A DNA stretch of 64,000 nucleotides from Xanthomonas sacchari (GTDB lineage: Bacteria; Pseudomonadota; Gammaproteobacteria; Xanthomonadales; Xanthomonadaceae): the NCBI RefSeq assembly GCF_024266585.1, contig NZ_CP100647.1, forward strand, positions 4,073,001-4,137,000. Reading direction: 5' to 3'. The notes beneath the pieces were generated by a model. It was given only the letters and a program-made list of their open reading frames with translations, had not been told where the DNA came from and made no database searches. Below, piece after piece: positions 41,502 to 50,686 of the stretch. A program made the position numbers and the translations under genes. The number at the start of each line of letters is the position of its first letter. The stretch's first letter is position 1.

Positions 41502-43808
41502 TCAGTGCAGAGTCGCGCTGTGCGGATCCAGGCGGTCGATGACGCCCTGCATGGCGCTGTCGAAGGCGCCGTCATCGACGTGCGCGCGCAGCCGGCCCAG
41601 CCGCACCATCACCGCCAGTTCTTCCGGCGAGGCCACGCAGAAGCGCGCGCCGCGCCGGTTGACGAACAGCAGCCGCGACGAGATCGGGCTCACCCACGAC
41701 AGCTTGCCGGCCTGCACCTTGCCGTCGCGGTCGACGAAGTCCAGCCAGGTGCCGATGGTCATCGCGCGGAAGCGGTCGGCATCGGCGTTGTCGAAATCGT
41801 CCATGGTCTGCGGCGGCGCCACCTCCACCGGCTGCGCCTCCTGCACCGGCGGCTGCGGCAGCGCCACCTGCGGCAGTTCCGGCAGCGGCCGCTCCAGTTC
41901 CGGGCGCAGTTCGGCCACCGCCTGCAGCGTGTCGTGCAGCGCATCGATCGCCGCCGCGGCCGCCTCGGCATGCAGGCCGACGCTGGCGAAGACCCGCTGC
42001 AGCGCCCCCTGCCAGGCCTGCAGCCAGGGCTTGCCGACGATATGCCGCTGCGCCTCGGCGGCTTCCTCGAGCAGGCCGTCGGCCAGCGCCAGCGCATCGC
42101 GCACGCCGGGGCCGCCCTCGCCTTCGCGCAGCATCGCCATGGTCAGGTGGTGCTGCCACGGCTGGCGCAGGAAATCCTGCAGCGCCTGCGGCAATTGCCG
42201 GCCCTGCAGGCGCACCTGCAGTTCGGCCTCGGCACGCTGCCGCGCCAGTTCCAGCTTCTCCTGGCCGCGCTGGGTCTCGGCGGCGCGGCGCTCGGCGATC
42301 TCGATGCGACGGCGGTGCTGCATCAGGAAATCGCGGAATTCCTCTTCCAGGGTCAGGAAGATCGCCAGGTTCTCGTTGAACTCGGCCACCAGCCGGTCGA
42401 TGACTTCCTCGACCTTGCCCATCAGCACGCGCTCGGCCTGGCTCTCGCCGGTGTTGCCCTCGCAGGCCTCGGACAGGGAGTTGAGCAGGCGCCGCGCCGG
42501 ATGGGTCTTCTGCACGAACATGCGCCGGTCCAGCAGCGCGACCTTGACGAACGGCACCACCAGCCGGCCGATCAGTTCGCGCGAGCGGCCTTCCAGGTCG
42601 CGCTCGTCGAGCATCACGTCGAACAGCATGCCGACCAGGTCGATCGCGTCCTCGTCGACCGGGTCCAGCCGCGCGTGCGCCGGGTCCACGCCGAACTGGG
42701 TGGCGTTGGACAACACCTCGCTCTTGAGCCGCTGCGCCAGCGACTCGCTGTCGTCGCCGATCGCCGCGCGCAGCGTGGCGCTGGGCGTGGCCTGCAGCAG
42801 CGACAGCACCGACATCATCTCGCGCTGGCTCAGCGGCCGTTGCTGGCCGACGGCCGTGGTCGCCGCGGACGTCGCGCTCTCGCGCGCGTTGCGGGTCTGC
42901 TGCAGCAGTTCGTGCAGGGCCTCCAGCAACACGCCCTGGCTGCCGCCGGGCAGGTGCGCCTCGTCGCCGTCGTAGCGCTCGCCGGCCTGCAGGCTGCCGC
43001 GGCGCTCGGCCCAGCGGTTGACGAAGCGGTTGGCCCAGGCCGGCGCATAGTGTTCCTCGTCCTCGCCCAGCTCGGCGCCGAGGCCGGCCTCGGCGGCCTC
43101 GCGTGGCGGCCGCTCCGGCGCCGGCGCGCGCCGTGGCGGCGGCGGTGGCCGCGGGCGCGAGATCTCGGGCATCACCCCGGCCCGGGCCAGGCTGTCGTCC
43201 AGGTCCTGATAGAGCTTGCCGACCCCGGCGGTGAAGTCGCGCTCGCACAGCTTGATCAGCACCAGCCGCACTTCCGGGGCCAGGTCGCTGGTGGAGAACG
43301 CCGCATGCACGGCCACGCCGATGTGTTCGGGGCCGATCGGATTTGTGTCGGCATCCAGCTCCAGGCCGCCGGCGATCCAGCCCAGGCGTCGGTCGATGCG
43401 GGTCAGCACCGGCTTCCATTCGCGCAGCAGCACGCTGGCCAGGTTGCGCACCGCCAGCCGCGATTCCAGTTCGTGTTCGGAGATCAGGCTCAGGCCCTGC
43501 CCATAGCCGGCCAGGGCGACTTCGGCCGACAGCGGCGCGCCGGCCTCCAGCGCCTCCCAGGCGGTGTGCAGCTGTGCGCGGAAGCGCGCGGCGATCTCGT
43601 CGCGGCGGCGCCGCAGTTCGCGCATGCCGTCCAGGAACAGCAGTTGCGACGCGCCGGCGCTCTCGGCGCGGTCGAACAGCACGTCGTCGAAGTGCGCCAG
43701 CGCCGAGGCGAAGGCGTGGCCCAGCACCGGCAGCATGCCCTCGCGCGCCTGCGTCAACAGGCGCGGGTCACGCGCCGGGTGTGCATGCGGGCTGGGGCTG
43801 AAACTCAT
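41502..43808 (-). CDS. DUF1631 protein (long), copy A
   Basis: A 768-residue protein of unknown function. It has long alpha-helical regions (residues 30-190 and 315-600), a Pro/Arg-rich linker (RPRPPPPPRRAPAPER), and a C-terminal domain (about 680-760) with TWLDFVDRDGKVQAGKLSWV and SRLLFVNRRGARFCVASPEE, which looks like a small beta barrel of the type fused to DUF1631. No signal or membrane segments are seen. It is 58% or so alike by eye in key segments to its neighbour, but no figure was computed. Confidence 0.85.
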   Translation of the reverse strand: MSFSPSPHAHPARDPRLLTQAREGMLPVLGHAFASALAHFDDVLFDRAESAGASQLLFLDGMRELRRRRDEIAARFRAQLHTAWEALEAGAPLSAEVALAGYGQGLSLISEHELESRLAVRNLASVLLREWKPVLTRIDRRLGWIAGGLELDADTNPIGPEHIGVAVHAAFSTSDLAPEVRLVLIKLCERDFTAGVGKLYQDLDDSLARAGVMPEISRPRPPPPPRRAPAPERPPREAAEAGLGAELGEDEEHYAPAWANRFVNRWAERRGSLQAGERYDGDEAHLPGGSQGVLLEALHELLQQTRNARESATSAATTAVGQQRPLSQREMMSVLSLLQATPSATLRAAIGDDSESLAQRLKSEVLSNATQFGVDPAHARLDPVDEDAIDLVGMLFDVMLDERDLEGRSRELIGRLVVPFVKVALLDRRMFVQKTHPARRLLNSLSEACEGNTGESQAERVLMGKVEEVIDRLVAEFNENLAIFLTLEEEFRDFLMQHRRRIEIAERRAAETQRGQEKLELARQRAEAELQVRLQGRQLPQALQDFLRQPWQHHLTMAMLREGEGGPGVRDALALADGLLEEAAEAQRHIVGKPWLQAWQGALQRVFASVGLHAEAAAAAIDALHDTLQAVAELRPELERPLPELPQVALPQPPVQEAQPVEVAPPQTMDDFDNADADRFRAMTIGTWLDFVDRDGKVQAGKLSWVSPISSRLLFVNRRGARFCVASPEELAVMVRLGRLRAHVDDGAFDSAMQGVIDRLDPHSATLH

Positions 43809-44031
43809 GCGCGATGGCTCCGCGCCACGGACGGCGCCAGATAGGAGGAAGGTGGAAGACGATCGGACGCGGCCCCTGTTTCCGCTCCTGCATGGTAGGC
43901 AAGGTGTCTGAACACCGACCGTGATGGGCTACGCATTTCTCTCTCCGGAACGTGACCTCGTGCGGGATCGTAAGCTTGGACGGCGCTGCTGCGGCGGCCT
44001 GCGTCATGAAGACGCGCCCACCGGTTCAGGC

Positions 44032-46263
44032 TCAGGCCGCCGCCGCCACCCGTTCCAGGCGATCGACGGCGCCCTGCATGGCGCTGTAGAAGGCATCGTC
44101 GTCGCGATGCAGGCGCAACCGGTCCAGCCGCACCATCACCGCCAGCGCCTCGGCCGAGGCGACGCACAAGCGCCCGCCGCGGCGGCTGACGAACAACAGG
44201 CGCGCCGAGATCGGGCTCACCCAGGTCAGCTTGCCGGGCTGCACGCGGCCTTCGCGATCGACGAAATCCAACCAGGTCCCCAACGGCAGGGTGCGGAAGT
44301 AATCGGCGGTGATGTGGTCGAAATCGGTGGCCTGGGCCGGCTCCGGCAGCGCCGGCACGGTCTCGGCGGCGGGCGGCTCGGGCAGCTCCACGCTGGCCAC
44401 GGGCAGCGCGGCCTGCGACGGCCGCGCGTGCGCCAGGTCGTCCAGCGCCGTGTGCAGGGAGTGCCAGGCGGCCTCGGCCGCCGCCGCGTCCAGGCCGACG
44501 CTGGTCCACAGCCGGGTCAGCTCGGCGCGCTGCGGCTGCAGCCAGCCCTCCAGCGGCGCCGCGCCGGACTGCGCCTGGCGGCATTGCGCCAGCACCGCCT
44601 CGCCCAGGGCCAGCGCCGCGGCGAGCGCATTGCCCTGGCCGTCGTCGCGCAGGGCCGACTGCTGCACGTACTGGCACCAGGACTGGCGCAGGAAGGCCTC
44701 GATCGGCGGCGGCAGGGTGAGGTCGTCGCCGGCCCGCTGCAGCAGGTCGTGCACGGCCTGCGCGGCGCGTTGCCGGGCGACCGTGCGGCGCTCCTCGGCG
44801 CGCTGCAGTTCGGCCGCGCGGCGCTCGGCGATCTCCACCCGGCGCCGGTACTGCTCGTAGGCGCTGCCGAACTCGGCCTCCAGTGCCAGGAACACCGCCA
44901 GGTGCTCGTCGAAATCGCGTACCACCCGTTCCACCGCCGCCTGCGCCTGCGCCAGCAGCGCCTGCTCCGGGCCGGTGCCGCCGGTATTGCCGTCACAGGC
45001 GTCGGCCAGCAGGTTGAGCAGGCGCCGCGCCGGATGCCCGTCGCGCACGAACAGGCGACCGTCGATCAAGGCCACCTTGGCCATCGGTACCAGCATCTGG
45101 CCCAGCAGGTCGCGCTGCGCCGGCTGCAGCACGCATTCCTCGAGCATCACGTCGAACAGCAGCCCGACCAGATCCAGCGTGTCCGCATCGGCCGGGTCCA
45201 GGCAGGTGCCCGCCGGATCCAGGCCGAGCGAGGCGCCGACGCTGGCGACCTGGCGGCGCAAGCCCTGCGCCAGCGGGGCGCCGTGCTCGCAAACGGCGGC
45301 GAATCCGGCCAGCGGCATGGTCTGCAGCAGCGACAGCACCGACAGCACTTCGCGTGGCGACAGGCAGCGTCGGCCGTCGCCCGGACCCATGGCCGGCTGT
45401 GCCTCGTGCAGCAGCGCGCGCAGCGCCGGCGGCAGCACCTCCTGCTCGTTGCGCGCGTGCGCGTCGAGCACGCGCGCCGCGCGGCGCTGCGCCGCCGACA
45501 GCGGCGCGGCGGTTTCCCAATGTTCGAAGAAACGGCTGATCCAGTCCGGCGCCACTTCGTCGTCGCCAGCGCCCAGGCGCGGGATGGCCCGGCGGCGTGG
45601 ACGCCCGCTCGGCAGCGCACGGGCGCGCGCCACCTCGTCCAGGCGCTGCTCCAGTTGCGCGTACAGCTCGCCGACCCGCTCCTGCAGCTCCTGCTCGCAG
45701 ATCTTGACGATCGCCAGTTGCACCTGCGGCGCCAGCACCAACCCGTACAGCGCCGCGTACACCGCCGCCCCCACATGCTCGGGGCCGAACGGATTGTTGT
45801 CGGCATCGATGCGCTGGCCGCCGGCGATGAAGCCGAGGTAACGATTCAGCCGCATCAGCTCCGGCCGCCAGCGGTGCTGGATCGCCCCCGCCAGGTTGCG
45901 CACCGCCAGGCGCACGTCCAGTTCCTGCTCCGAGACCAGGCTGAGGTCGCCGCGCTCGCGCGCCAGACTGCGCTCCACCGACAGCGGGCGGCCAGCCTCC
46001 AGCGCCTGCCAGGCCTGGGCCAGGTGCGCGCGGAAGCGTGCGGCGATCGGCTCGCGCTGCTGGCGCAGCAATTGGATCGCCTCGAAATAGTCGTTCTGGG
46101 TCGGCCCGGCACGCTCGGCCATGCGGAACAGCGCCTCGGCGAGCACGTCCAGCACCTCGCCGAACGCGCCGGCGAGCGGAACCGACACCACATCCCGGAC
46201 CTGCTCGAGCAGATCCGCGTTGCGGCTGGGCGACAACTCTTCAGCGTATTCAGCAAGGGTCAT
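44032..46263 (-). CDS. DUF1631 protein (long), copy B
   Basis: A 743-residue paralogue of the gene at 41502-43808, with the same layout: MTLAEYAEELSPSRNADLLE, a helical middle (LSPREVLSVLSLLQTM; AVFLALEAEFGSAYEQYRRR) and the C-terminal domain GTWLDFVDREGRVQPGKLTWV plus SARLLFVSRRGGRLCVASAE. I chose the ATG at 46263; a TTG upstream at 46302 would add 13 residues. Both copies lie in the same direction, separated by 223 bp with no recognised gene. They may be co-transcribed. Confidence 0.85.
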   Translation of the reverse strand: MTLAEYAEELSPSRNADLLEQVRDVVSVPLAGAFGEVLDVLAEALFRMAERAGPTQNDYFEAIQLLRQQREPIAARFRAHLAQAWQALEAGRPLSVERSLARERGDLSLVSEQELDVRLAVRNLAGAIQHRWRPELMRLNRYLGFIAGGQRIDADNNPFGPEHVGAAVYAALYGLVLAPQVQLAIVKICEQELQERVGELYAQLEQRLDEVARARALPSGRPRRRAIPRLGAGDDEVAPDWISRFFEHWETAAPLSAAQRRAARVLDAHARNEQEVLPPALRALLHEAQPAMGPGDGRRCLSPREVLSVLSLLQTMPLAGFAAVCEHGAPLAQGLRRQVASVGASLGLDPAGTCLDPADADTLDLVGLLFDVMLEECVLQPAQRDLLGQMLVPMAKVALIDGRLFVRDGHPARRLLNLLADACDGNTGGTGPEQALLAQAQAAVERVVRDFDEHLAVFLALEAEFGSAYEQYRRRVEIAERRAAELQRAEERRTVARQRAAQAVHDLLQRAGDDLTLPPPIEAFLRQSWCQYVQQSALRDDGQGNALAAALALGEAVLAQCRQAQSGAAPLEGWLQPQRAELTRLWTSVGLDAAAAEAAWHSLHTALDDLAHARPSQAALPVASVELPEPPAAETVPALPEPAQATDFDHITADYFRTLPLGTWLDFVDREGRVQPGKLTWVSPISARLLFVSRRGGRLCVASAEALAVMVRLDRLRLHRDDDAFYSAMQGAVDRLERVAAAA

Positions 46264-46384
46264 GGCGATGTGATACGCAGTGAACAGTGAGACCGATGTC
46301 AATTCGGAAGCTAGCGGCAGATCAACAACACAACGTGATTGTCCGTGTCACCGCGGCATCCCCTGCCGCCTGCGAGTGCCCGAC

Positions 46385-46390
46385 TATAAT
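46385..46390 (+). promoter_or_regulatory. Consensus TATAAT (-10) before the nitroreductase gene
   Basis: A perfect TATAAT lies 29 bp before the ATG at 46419. No good -35 is found at 16-18 bp. The position and sequence are promoter-like, but this is weak evidence. Confidence 0.4.
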
Positions 46391-46418
46391 TCCGCGCCCG
46401 CCCCACGGAATCGAGACT

Positions 46419-46994
46419 ATGCGCACAATTCATTCGCTGCAAGCGCTGGATGCGCGCCGTTCGGTGCCCTCCAAGCAACTCGGCGAGCCAGGACCGGACA
46501 CGGACACGCTGCTGGCCATGTTGCAGGCGGCGGTTCGTGTTCCCGATCACGGAAAGCTGGTGCCGTTCCGCTTCCTGCGCATCGCCGGTCCGGCGCGCCT
46601 GGCACTGGGCGACATCCTCGCCGCGCGCACCTTGCAGCGCGATCCGGGCGCGGCGCCGGCGGCGGTGGAAAAGGACCGCGAACGCTTCGCCCATGCGCCG
46701 GTGGTGATCGCGGTGATCGCCTGCCTGCAGCGTGAGCACAAGGTGCCGGAAATCGAACAGTGGCTGACCGCCGGTTCGGTGTGCTTCGCACTGCTGCAGG
46801 CGGCGCAGGCCTACGGCTTCGGCGCGCAATGGCTGACCGGCTGGATGGCGTACGACGAAACCGTAACCGCGCGGCTGGGCCTGGCCGAGCACGAGCACGT
46901 CGCCGGCTTCATCCACATCGGCACCGCCCGCATCGACGCCCCGGAACGCGAGCGCCCGGATCCGCGCGCGCTGCTCAGCGACTGGACGCCGTGA
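46419..46994 (+). CDS. Nitroreductase-family FMN protein
   Basis: A 191-residue member of the nitroreductase/RutE group. Seen: ARRSVPSKQLGEPGPD (FMN-phosphate Arg-Arg-Ser), AAVRVPDHGKLVPFRFLRI and the C-terminal GFGAQWLTGWMAYDETV and HIGTARIDAPERERPD. Start chosen at ATG 46419; a longer in-frame start at 46287 lacks support. The stop overlaps the exonuclease start (GTGA), so both are translated together. Confidence 0.9.
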   Translation: MRTIHSLQALDARRSVPSKQLGEPGPDTDTLLAMLQAAVRVPDHGKLVPFRFLRIAGPARLALGDILAARTLQRDPGAAPAAVEKDRERFAHAPVVIAVIACLQREHKVPEIEQWLTAGSVCFALLQAAQAYGFGAQWLTGWMAYDETVTARLGLAEHEHVAGFIHIGTARIDAPERERPDPRALLSDWTP

Positions 46995-47914
46995 ACGCAG
47001 CGCTGCCCGTGTCGCGGCCGCTGTACCTGGTCGACGCCAGCCTGTACGTGTTCCGCGCCTGGCATTCGATTCCCGACGAGTTCCAGGACGCGCAGGGCTG
47101 GCCGACCAACGCGGTGCACGGCTTCGCCCGCTTCCTGCTCGACCTGCTCGAGCGCGAACGCCCGCAGCACATCGTGATCGCCTTCGACGAAGCGCTGGAC
47201 AGCTGCTTCCGGCATCGCCTGTACGCCGCCTACAAGGCCAACCGCGCGCCGGCGCCGGACGCGCTGCGCCGCCAGTTCGCGCACTGCAAGGCGCTGTGCG
47301 CGGCCTTGGGCCTGGGCGTGCTGGCGCACCACGACTACGAGGCCGACGACCTGATCGGCAGCGCCCTGCACCGCGCCCGCGGCAATGGCTTCCACGGCGT
47401 GATCGTCTCCGCCGACAAGGACCTGTCGCAATTGCTGCTGGAGTTCGACGAACAGTGGGACTACGGCCGCGGCCAGCGCTGGGGCGCGGCCGGGGTCAAG
47501 GCGCGGCACGGCGTGCACGCGCACCAGATCGCCGACTACCTGGCGCTGACCGGCGATGCGATCGACAACATTCCCGGCGTCACCGGCATCGGCGCCAAGT
47601 CGGCGGCGATCCTGCTGGCGCATTTCGGCGACCTGGACACGCTGCTGGCGCGGGTCGACGAAGTGGCGTTCCTGCGCCTGCGCGGCGCCGCGCAGATGGC
47701 CGTGCGCCTGCGCGAGCAGCGCGAGCACGCGCTGCTGTGGCGGCAACTGACCACCATCGCCCTGGACGCGCCGCTGCACGCCGCCAGCGCGGATTTCGCC
47801 CGCGGCGCGGCCGACGCCGGCATGCTGCAGGGCCTGTGCGAGGCGCTGCGCTTCGGGCCGCTGACCCGGCGCCGGCTGCTGCAGGCGGCCGGCCTGGAAG
47901 TGGCGGCCGGCTGA
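46991..47914 (+). CDS. 5'-3' exonuclease (PolA N-terminal-like / Xni type)
   Basis: A 307-residue flap endonuclease/5'-nuclease. Seen: LYLVDASLYVFRAW (metal Asp), VIAFDEALDSCFRHRLYAAYKANR, ADDLIGSALHRARG, IVSADKDLSQLL and the helix-hairpin-helix DNIPGVTGIGAKSAAILLA. The start is GTG at 46991 overlapping the previous stop. Being a stand-alone nuclease, it probably supports DNA repair or Okazaki-fragment processing. The exact family (Xni/ExoIX) is not determined. Confidence 0.9.
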   Translation: MNAALPVSRPLYLVDASLYVFRAWHSIPDEFQDAQGWPTNAVHGFARFLLDLLERERPQHIVIAFDEALDSCFRHRLYAAYKANRAPAPDALRRQFAHCKALCAALGLGVLAHHDYEADDLIGSALHRARGNGFHGVIVSADKDLSQLLLEFDEQWDYGRGQRWGAAGVKARHGVHAHQIADYLALTGDAIDNIPGVTGIGAKSAAILLAHFGDLDTLLARVDEVAFLRLRGAAQMAVRLREQREHALLWRQLTTIALDAPLHAASADFARGAADAGMLQGLCEALRFGPLTRRRLLQAAGLEVAAG

Positions 47915-48155
47915 GGGCCGCCTCGCCGCACGCCGGCGAGGCCGTCGGCCCGGAGCGGGCGTGCCTGGCAAGCGGAGAGGCGGCGACCGTGCCCGGCGCC
48001 GTCCTGGCCGGCGCCAAGCGAACCGCGCGGCGCCAGCCAACCCACAGGCCGCTTGGCGCACATCAAATCGCCATCGCACGTTCTACACTGCACCGCATCG
48101 CCGGACCGCGCCGCGCGCGACCGCGCCTTCTTCCTCCGCCATCTGCGAGCCGCCC

Positions 48156-48707
48156 ATGTCCCGCCACGATTCACCGCCCCGCATCGTCTACGAAGGCAAG
48201 TACCAGCGCATGGTCGTGCGCGGCACCTGGGAGTATTCCGAACGCGTGCATGCCGGTGGCCTGGCCGCGATCATCGTGGCGGTCACGCCGGACGACGAGG
48301 TGCTGTTCGTCGAACAGTTCCGCGTGCCGCTGCAGGCGCGCACCATCGAGATGCCGGCCGGGCTGGTCGGCGACATCGATGCCGGCGAGTCGATCGAGGC
48401 GTCGGCGGTGCGCGAACTGGAAGAGGAAACGGGCTGGACCGCCAACCACGCCGAGGTGCTGCTGATCGGCCCGACCTCGGCCGGCGCCAGCAACGAGCAG
48501 ATCGCCTTCGTGCGCGCCAGCGGCCTGCGCAAGGTCGGCAACGGCGGCGGCGACGCCAGCGAGGACATCACCGTGCATTCGGTGCCGCGCACGCGCGCCG
48601 CCGCGTGGCTGGTGCAGAAGATGGGCGAAGGCTACGCGCTGGACGCCAAGCTGTGGGCCGGGCTGTGGATGATCGAACACCAGCTCGACGGCACCCCGCG
48701 TGGCTGA
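48156..48707 (+). CDS. NUDIX hydrolase (ADP-ribose pyrophosphatase-like)
   Basis: A 183-residue protein with a complete Nudix box (GDIDAGE, then RELEEETGW; about residues 74-96) preceded by RTIEMPAGLVGDIDAG. The N-terminal YEGKYQRMVVRGTWEYSER fits ADP-ribose pyrophosphatases. Substrate is not proven. Its 3' end overlaps the next gene's GTG start by 8 bp. The 240-bp gap upstream (47915-48155) holds no gene. Confidence 0.9.
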   Translation: MSRHDSPPRIVYEGKYQRMVVRGTWEYSERVHAGGLAAIIVAVTPDDEVLFVEQFRVPLQARTIEMPAGLVGDIDAGESIEASAVRELEEETGWTANHAEVLLIGPTSAGASNEQIAFVRASGLRKVGNGGGDASEDITVHSVPRTRAAAWLVQKMGEGYALDAKLWAGLWMIEHQLDGTPRG

Positions 48708-49497
48708 GGCGCCCCTTTCCGATTTGCCGCCGCTGCTGGGCGCGGACGACCCGGCGGTGTTCGGCATCCACCGCGCGCACGGCACCTCGCCGTTCGTGTT
48801 GCTGGCCGACCACGCCGGGCAGGCGGTGCCGCGCGCGCTGCACGGCCTCGGGCTGGCGCAGGCGGAACTGGATCGGCACATCGGCTGGGACATCGGCATC
48901 GCCGGCACCACCCGCGCGCTGTCCGCGCTGCTCGACGCCTGGGCGATCGAGCAGACCTATTCGCGGCTGCTGATCGACTGCAACCGCCCGCTGGCCTCGC
49001 CGACGCTGATTCCCGAGGTCAGCGACCGCACCGTGGTGCCGGGCAACGCCGGGCTGACGGCGGCGCAGCGGCAGCAGCGCATCGACGCCGTGCATGCGCC
49101 CTACCACGCGCGCATCGCCGCCGAACTGGACGCGCGCCGCGCCGCCGCGCGGCCTACCGTGCTGGTGATGATGCACAGCTTCACCCCGGCGCTGGACGGC
49201 GTGCCGCGGCCCTGGCATGCCGGCGTGCTGTATCACCGCGACACCCGCTTCGCCCACGCGCTGCTGCAGGCGCTGCGCGAGGAAGACGACCTGCTGGTCG
49301 GCGACAACGCGCCGTACGCGGTCAGCGACAGCAGCGACTACGCGGTGCCCGTGCACGGCGAAGGCCGCGGCCTGCCGCACGTGGAACTGGAGATCCGCCA
49401 GGACCTGATCGCCGACCCCGCCGGCCAGCAGGCCTGGGCGCAGCGCCTGGCGCGCATCTTCACCGCCCTGCAGCCGCAGTTGCTGGCGCTGGGGTGA
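48700..49497 (+). CDS. N-formylglutamate amidohydrolase (HutG-like family)
   Basis: A 265-residue protein that would hydrolyse N-formylglutamate at the end of one histidine-degradation route. Seen: FVLLADHAGQAVPRALHGLG, DRHIGWDIGIAG, and the metal-binding MMHSFTPALDG and HVELEIRQDLI, characteristic of PF05013-type proteins. The start is GTG at 48700 inside the Nudix gene. No other hut genes lie in the window, so another substrate is possible. Confidence 0.88.
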   Translation: MAEAPLSDLPPLLGADDPAVFGIHRAHGTSPFVLLADHAGQAVPRALHGLGLAQAELDRHIGWDIGIAGTTRALSALLDAWAIEQTYSRLLIDCNRPLASPTLIPEVSDRTVVPGNAGLTAAQRQQRIDAVHAPYHARIAAELDARRAAARPTVLVMMHSFTPALDGVPRPWHAGVLYHRDTRFAHALLQALREEDDLLVGDNAPYAVSDSSDYAVPVHGEGRGLPHVELEIRQDLIADPAGQQAWAQRLARIFTALQPQLLALG

Positions 49498-49744
49498 GGA
49501 CGGCACGCCGGCTCGGGCCGGCGTCGGCAGCGGCATCCACGCAACCGACGTGGGCGCGTGCGCCTGTTGCAGACGCAGACCCGAGCGCCGCGCTGGCCGC
49601 GCAGCAGGCCTGGCCCCACACCGCTCAGCATGCGCTGCTGAAGCGAAGGCGGGGCGTCTTCACGCCAAGCTGAGTGCGGACTGCGCACCCTCGGGGCTGG
49701 ACCGGTCCGCGCCGGACGCCCCTGCCCCCCGCATCGGACCCCTC

Positions 49745-50623
49745 ATGCTCATCCGCCTCGGTTACGAGATCCGCTACCGTTTCGCGCATCCCACGCCGAT
49801 GCTGGCGATGCTCGACCTTCACGACAGCCGCCACGACGACATCGTCGTTGCCACCGACTTGCACAGCGAGCCGGCGGTGCCGTTGCGCACCTATCGCGAC
49901 GGCTTCGGCAACCGCTGCACGCGCCTGCAAGCGCCGGCCGGCACGCTGACCCTGCGTGCCGATGCGGTGGTGCGCGACAGCGGACTGCCGGACCAGTACC
50001 GCTACGACGCGGTGCAGACGCCGGTGGAGCAGTTGCCCGACGACACCCTGGTGTACCTGCTCGGCAGCCGCTACTGCGAGACCGACCTGCTCAGCGGCAT
50101 GGCCTGGGAACTGTTCGGCGGCACACCGACCGGCTGGGCGCGGGTACAGGCGATCTGCGACTACGTGCATACCCGGATCACCTTCGGCTACGCCCACGCC
50201 CGCGCGACCAAGAGCGCGGCGCAGGCGCTGCAGGAAGGGCGCGGGGTGTGCCGCGACTTCGCGCATGCGGCCATCGCATTGTGCCGCTGCATGAACATCC
50301 CGGCGCGCTACTGCACCGGCTACCTCGGCGACATCGGCGTGCCCGCCTCGCCCGCACCGATGGATTTTTCCGGCTGGTTCGAGGCCTTCCTCGACGGGCG
50401 CTGGTATACCTTCGATGCGCGCCACAACCTGCCGCGTATCGGCCGGGTGCTGATCGCGCGTGGCCGCGACGCCGCCGACGTGGCGATCAGCACCACCTTC
50501 GGCGACAACGTCCTGGAATCGTTCGTGGTGTGGACCGAGGAGACCACGCAGGCGCAGCTCGACGCGCGACCCGCATCGCCAGCGGCGGCCGGATGCGAGC
50601 CCGGCAACGCGCTGGCCTGCTGA
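49745..50623 (+). CDS. Transglutaminase-like protein
   Basis: A 292-residue protein with an N-terminal beta domain (LIRLGYEIRYRFAHPTPML) and a C-terminal transglutaminase core: the Cys motif GRGVCRDFAHAAIALCRC (Cys about 174), RYCTGYLGDIG, and the WFEAFLDGRWYTFDARHN segment with the Asp. The His that normally precedes AW in the second motif reads SGW here (DFSGWFEAF), so the catalytic His is unclear. The 247-bp gap upstream has nothing recognisable. Confidence 0.85.
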   Translation: MLIRLGYEIRYRFAHPTPMLAMLDLHDSRHDDIVVATDLHSEPAVPLRTYRDGFGNRCTRLQAPAGTLTLRADAVVRDSGLPDQYRYDAVQTPVEQLPDDTLVYLLGSRYCETDLLSGMAWELFGGTPTGWARVQAICDYVHTRITFGYAHARATKSAAQALQEGRGVCRDFAHAAIALCRCMNIPARYCTGYLGDIGVPASPAPMDFSGWFEAFLDGRWYTFDARHNLPRIGRVLIARGRDAADVAISTTFGDNVLESFVVWTEETTQAQLDARPASPAAAGCEPGNALAC

Positions 50624-50686
50624 GCCGGAGGCCGGACGCGCCGCGCGCCGCCGCTCGATGAACGTGCGGCGCAGACGCGCGCGGAC

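Noticed and set aside
41505-46290. Long plus-strand frames (779 and 789 codons) opposite the DUF1631 genes.
   Set aside because: They mirror the two minus-strand genes, lack ribosome sites and have arginine/histidine-rich, low-complexity translations typical of shadows.
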